A stretch of 64,000 nt of DNA, taken from contig CAZNUW010000001.1 in NCBI GenBank assembly GCA_964576515.1, positions 372,001 through 436,000 of the forward strand, in the 5' to 3' direction. The notes under the pieces are model-generated. The model was not told the DNA's origin. It did not search any database and saw nothing but the letters and a program-made list of their open reading frames with translations. The DNA is from SHVO01 sp964576515 (GTDB lineage Bacteria; Pseudomonadota; Alphaproteobacteria; Rhodospirillales; Rhodospirillaceae). This document shows, in pieces, positions 62,294 through 64,000 of the stretch; position 1 is the first letter of the stretch; every line of letters begins with the position of its first letter. The translations under genes were made by a program, and so were the position numbers.

Positions 62294-63478
62294 GACCCGC
62301 GCACGGCGTGCGCGTCCTTTCCATCGCGCCCGCGTTTGACGGCCAACTGCCAATCCTCGCTTTTGCCGGGCGCGGTCTCCGTATCGGCTTTCGCGATCCA
62401 GATCGAACCGCCGAACGTCACGGCGTTCCCGTCCTTATAGAAGGTGCCGGGCGCATACACGCCCTTGTATTCAAGGCTCCGGCCCGGCTCGCCCTTGATG
62501 GTGGGTATGGCGGCGACCGCGAGTTTGACTTCCTCGCGCACCAGGCTGATCGCCTTGCCGAGATCGGCGTCGCGTCCATCCTGACCGTCGACACCGTCAC
62601 GCCCCGCAACGCCGGGCGCGCCGTCCTTGCCGTCGATCCCGTCACGCCCCGCAACGCCAGGCGCGCCGTCCTTGCCGTCGATCCCATCGCGACCCGCGGC
62701 GCCAGGCGCGCCGTCCTTGCCGTCGATCCCGTCGCGACCCGCGGCGCCAGGCGCGCCGTCCTTGCCGTCGATCCCGTCGCGACCCGNNNNNNNNNNNNNN
62801 NNNNNNNNNNNNNNNNNNNNNNNNNNNNNNNNNNNNNNNNNNNNNNNNNNNNNNNNNNNNNNNNNNNNNNNNNNNNNNNNNNNNNNCGCCGTCCTTGCCG
62901 TCGATCCCGTCGCGACCCGCGGCGCCAGGCGCGCCGTCCTTACCGTCGATCCCGTCACGGCCCGCAACGCCAGGCGCGCCGTCCTTACCGTCGATCCCGT
63001 CACGGCCCGCAACGCCAGGCGCGCCGTCCTTACCGTCGATCCCGTCACGGCCCGCGGCGCCAGGCGCGCCATCCTTGCCGTCGATCCCGTCGCGACCCGC
63101 GGCGCCAGGCGCGCCGTCCTTGCCGTCGATCCCATCGCGACCCGCAACCCCAGGAGCGCCGTCCTTGCCGTCGATCCCGTCGCGACCCGCAACGCCGTCG
63201 GCGCCACGCGCGCGGCCCGCGTCGAGGATCGTGCCGTCGCTGCGGGCCAACACGAGAGAACCGGCCTCGTTAATGATCGCCGAGACGATCGAGACGCCAT
63301 CTTTGGCCGCTCCGGGCGCAGGACGGGCTTCCAGCTCCTTCACGCGCGCCGTCAGGGCGTCATTGTCGGAAGCCAGCTTCCGCATGTGCGCCACCAGAGC
63401 ATCGCCCTCGGCCTTCACGAGATCGCGGACAACAGGCGCCAGGCCCAGCGCCAGCGCATCGAGATCCTTGCGGTTCAT
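62290..63478 (-). CDS. collagen-like phage protein interrupted by an assembly gap
   Basis: N-terminal helical domain (MNRKDLDALALGLAPVVRDL onward), then at least a dozen 15-residue collagen-like units (GRDGIDGKDGAPGVA), then a C-terminal head (GRSLEYKGVYAPGTFYKDG, SIWIAKADTETAPG). The 100-N gap puts the two parts out of frame; the true length of the repeat is unknown, so this is an assembly matter rather than a proven frameshift. Position between portal and connector suggests a capsid-associated or fibre protein. Confidence 0.75.
62590..63210. repeat. 45-bp tandem repeat array (collagen-like coding)
   Basis: 45-bp units encoding GRDGIDGKDGAPG(A/V)A occur on both sides of the gap (about five left, seven right). 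Units are nearly identical in DNA, which explains assembly collapse. Confidence 0.85.
62787..62886. other. assembly gap (100 N)
   Basis: Exactly 100 N inside the tandem repeat, a placeholder of unknown true length. Confidence 0.99.
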
Positions 63479-64000
63479 GCCATGGGTCCGGTCAGCAAGA
63501 GAGGTGAACGCGCGGGCATCAGCGCGGCGCGGAAACGTTTTTCCGATTCCGCTTGCATATCGTCGGCATCGATGTCGTCGGTCGGCGGCGGCGCCGGCAG
63601 TACGGGCTCTTCGCCCTTGAACGGATCGTCCTTCGCATCGCGCTTTTGTAGCGCGGCGAGGCTGAAGTTCTGCTGCTGCAGGTAGGGCGTATCGCCGCCG
63701 GCCACCGGCTTGCGTCCAAACTGGGCGCGGCCTTCGTTCGGAGCAAGCACACCGGCCTTGATGCCCTTATCGACCACGTCCATCTGCGTGACGCTGTCCA
63801 TGCGCAGGAGCCCGTCGAGATCGAACTCCACACCCAGGTGCGGAGCGAGGCCCAACGCCTCGTCGAGGCAAACTTCGGCGGCCTCGAGATGCGCCTGCAG
63901 GCACTGCGAATAGTATTCCACATTCAGCGCCTGGACGTTGTTGTAACTCGGCAACGCGCCGACGCCGACCTTGTACGGCGGAACGTGGAACGCCGAGCAC
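63475..64000 (-). CDS. phage portal protein, partial (HK97 type)
   Basis: The frame runs off the right edge; only the C-terminal part is here. FHVPPYKVGVG, NNVQALNVEYYSQCLQAHLE, VEFDLDGLLRMDSVTQMDV, AGVLAPNEGRAQFGRKPV and a QQQNFSLAAL end are clear HK97-family portal features. It forms the dodecameric DNA gate. Overlaps the collagen-like start. Confidence 0.9.
   Translation of the reverse strand, partial: CSAFHVPPYKVGVGALPSYNNVQALNVEYYSQCLQAHLEAAEVCLDEALGLAPHLGVEFDLDGLLRMDSVTQMDVVDKGIKAGVLAPNEGRAQFGRKPVAGGDTPYLQQQNFSLAALQKRDAKDDPFKGEEPVLPAPPPTDDIDADDMQAESEKRFRAALMPARSPLLLTGPMA

Noticed and set aside
62590..63210. CRISPR-like array
   Set aside because: Units are 45 bp with no distinct spacers and translate to collagen-like Gly-x-y repeats in an open frame.
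62290..63300. A true frameshift in the collagen-like gene
   Set aside because: The frame changes only across the 100-N placeholder, whose real length is unknown.

Overview
The window looks like the chromosome of a GC-rich alphaproteobacterium. The evidence is a second RpoH, a complex I NDUFS4-like subunit, a Usg-family protein, housekeeping-like CTTGAC-N16/17-CTAnnT promoters and an EcfG-type promoter. I cannot name a genus. It has three parts: ordinary chromosome (about 1-20.6 kb), a stress-response island (about 20.6-39.8 kb), and the left part of an HK97-like siphovirus prophage (about 39.88 kb to the right edge).

Part 1 (1-20.6 kb). An SPFH/HflK-like gene overlaps a heavy-metal P1B-type ATPase. 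Then come an Ohr peroxidase, an alpha/beta hydrolase and a NarL-type two-component pair. A minus-strand block follows: a PF03640 repeat protein, an unknown secreted protein, a Slam-like outer-membrane translocator and a large FecR/TbpB-barrel-like protein. The last two look like a transporter and its exported substrate. Next are a metallo-beta-lactamase-fold protein with altered metal ligands, a flavoprotein, a PAS-GGDEF diguanylate cyclase, and a PAS protein coupled to a chemoreceptor, which reads as an Aer split over two genes.

Part 2 (20.6-39.8 kb). Small, mostly uncharacterised genes alternate with known stress proteins: hemerythrin, HtrA, MarC, GroES/GroEL, a receiver-only regulator, three Hsp20s, a DegS-like protease and RpoH. 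Many intergenic gaps hold CTTGAC-type promoters. Six of these share the longer -10 block TTTCCTAnnTCG, including the one before groES. A half-degenerate CIRCE element also precedes groES. Three genes encode paralogous MKR[YF]-C small proteins, two encode secreted DUF1566 proteins, and several membrane peptides under 60 residues are present. The region reads as a stress regulon that carries its own sigma-32.

Part 3 (39.88-64 kb). An orphan tRNA 3' half marks the left attachment site and lies beside a P4-type integrase with a cluster of TGTTGGTA sites. A short plus-strand accessory block carries a type IV pilin-like protein. A long minus-strand late operon follows, read from the right edge leftward: portal, collagen-like protein (interrupted by a 100-N assembly gap), head-tail connector, a five-gene glycosyltransferase/methyltransferase cassette, head closure, gp10, tail terminator, tail tube, a tail-assembly chaperone with a -1 frameshift site, tape measure, tail-tip and fibre proteins, then holin, lytic transglycosylase and nested Rz/Rz1 spanins. 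It ends at an intrinsic terminator at 43.16 kb. Capsid, terminase, repressor and replication genes are not in the window.
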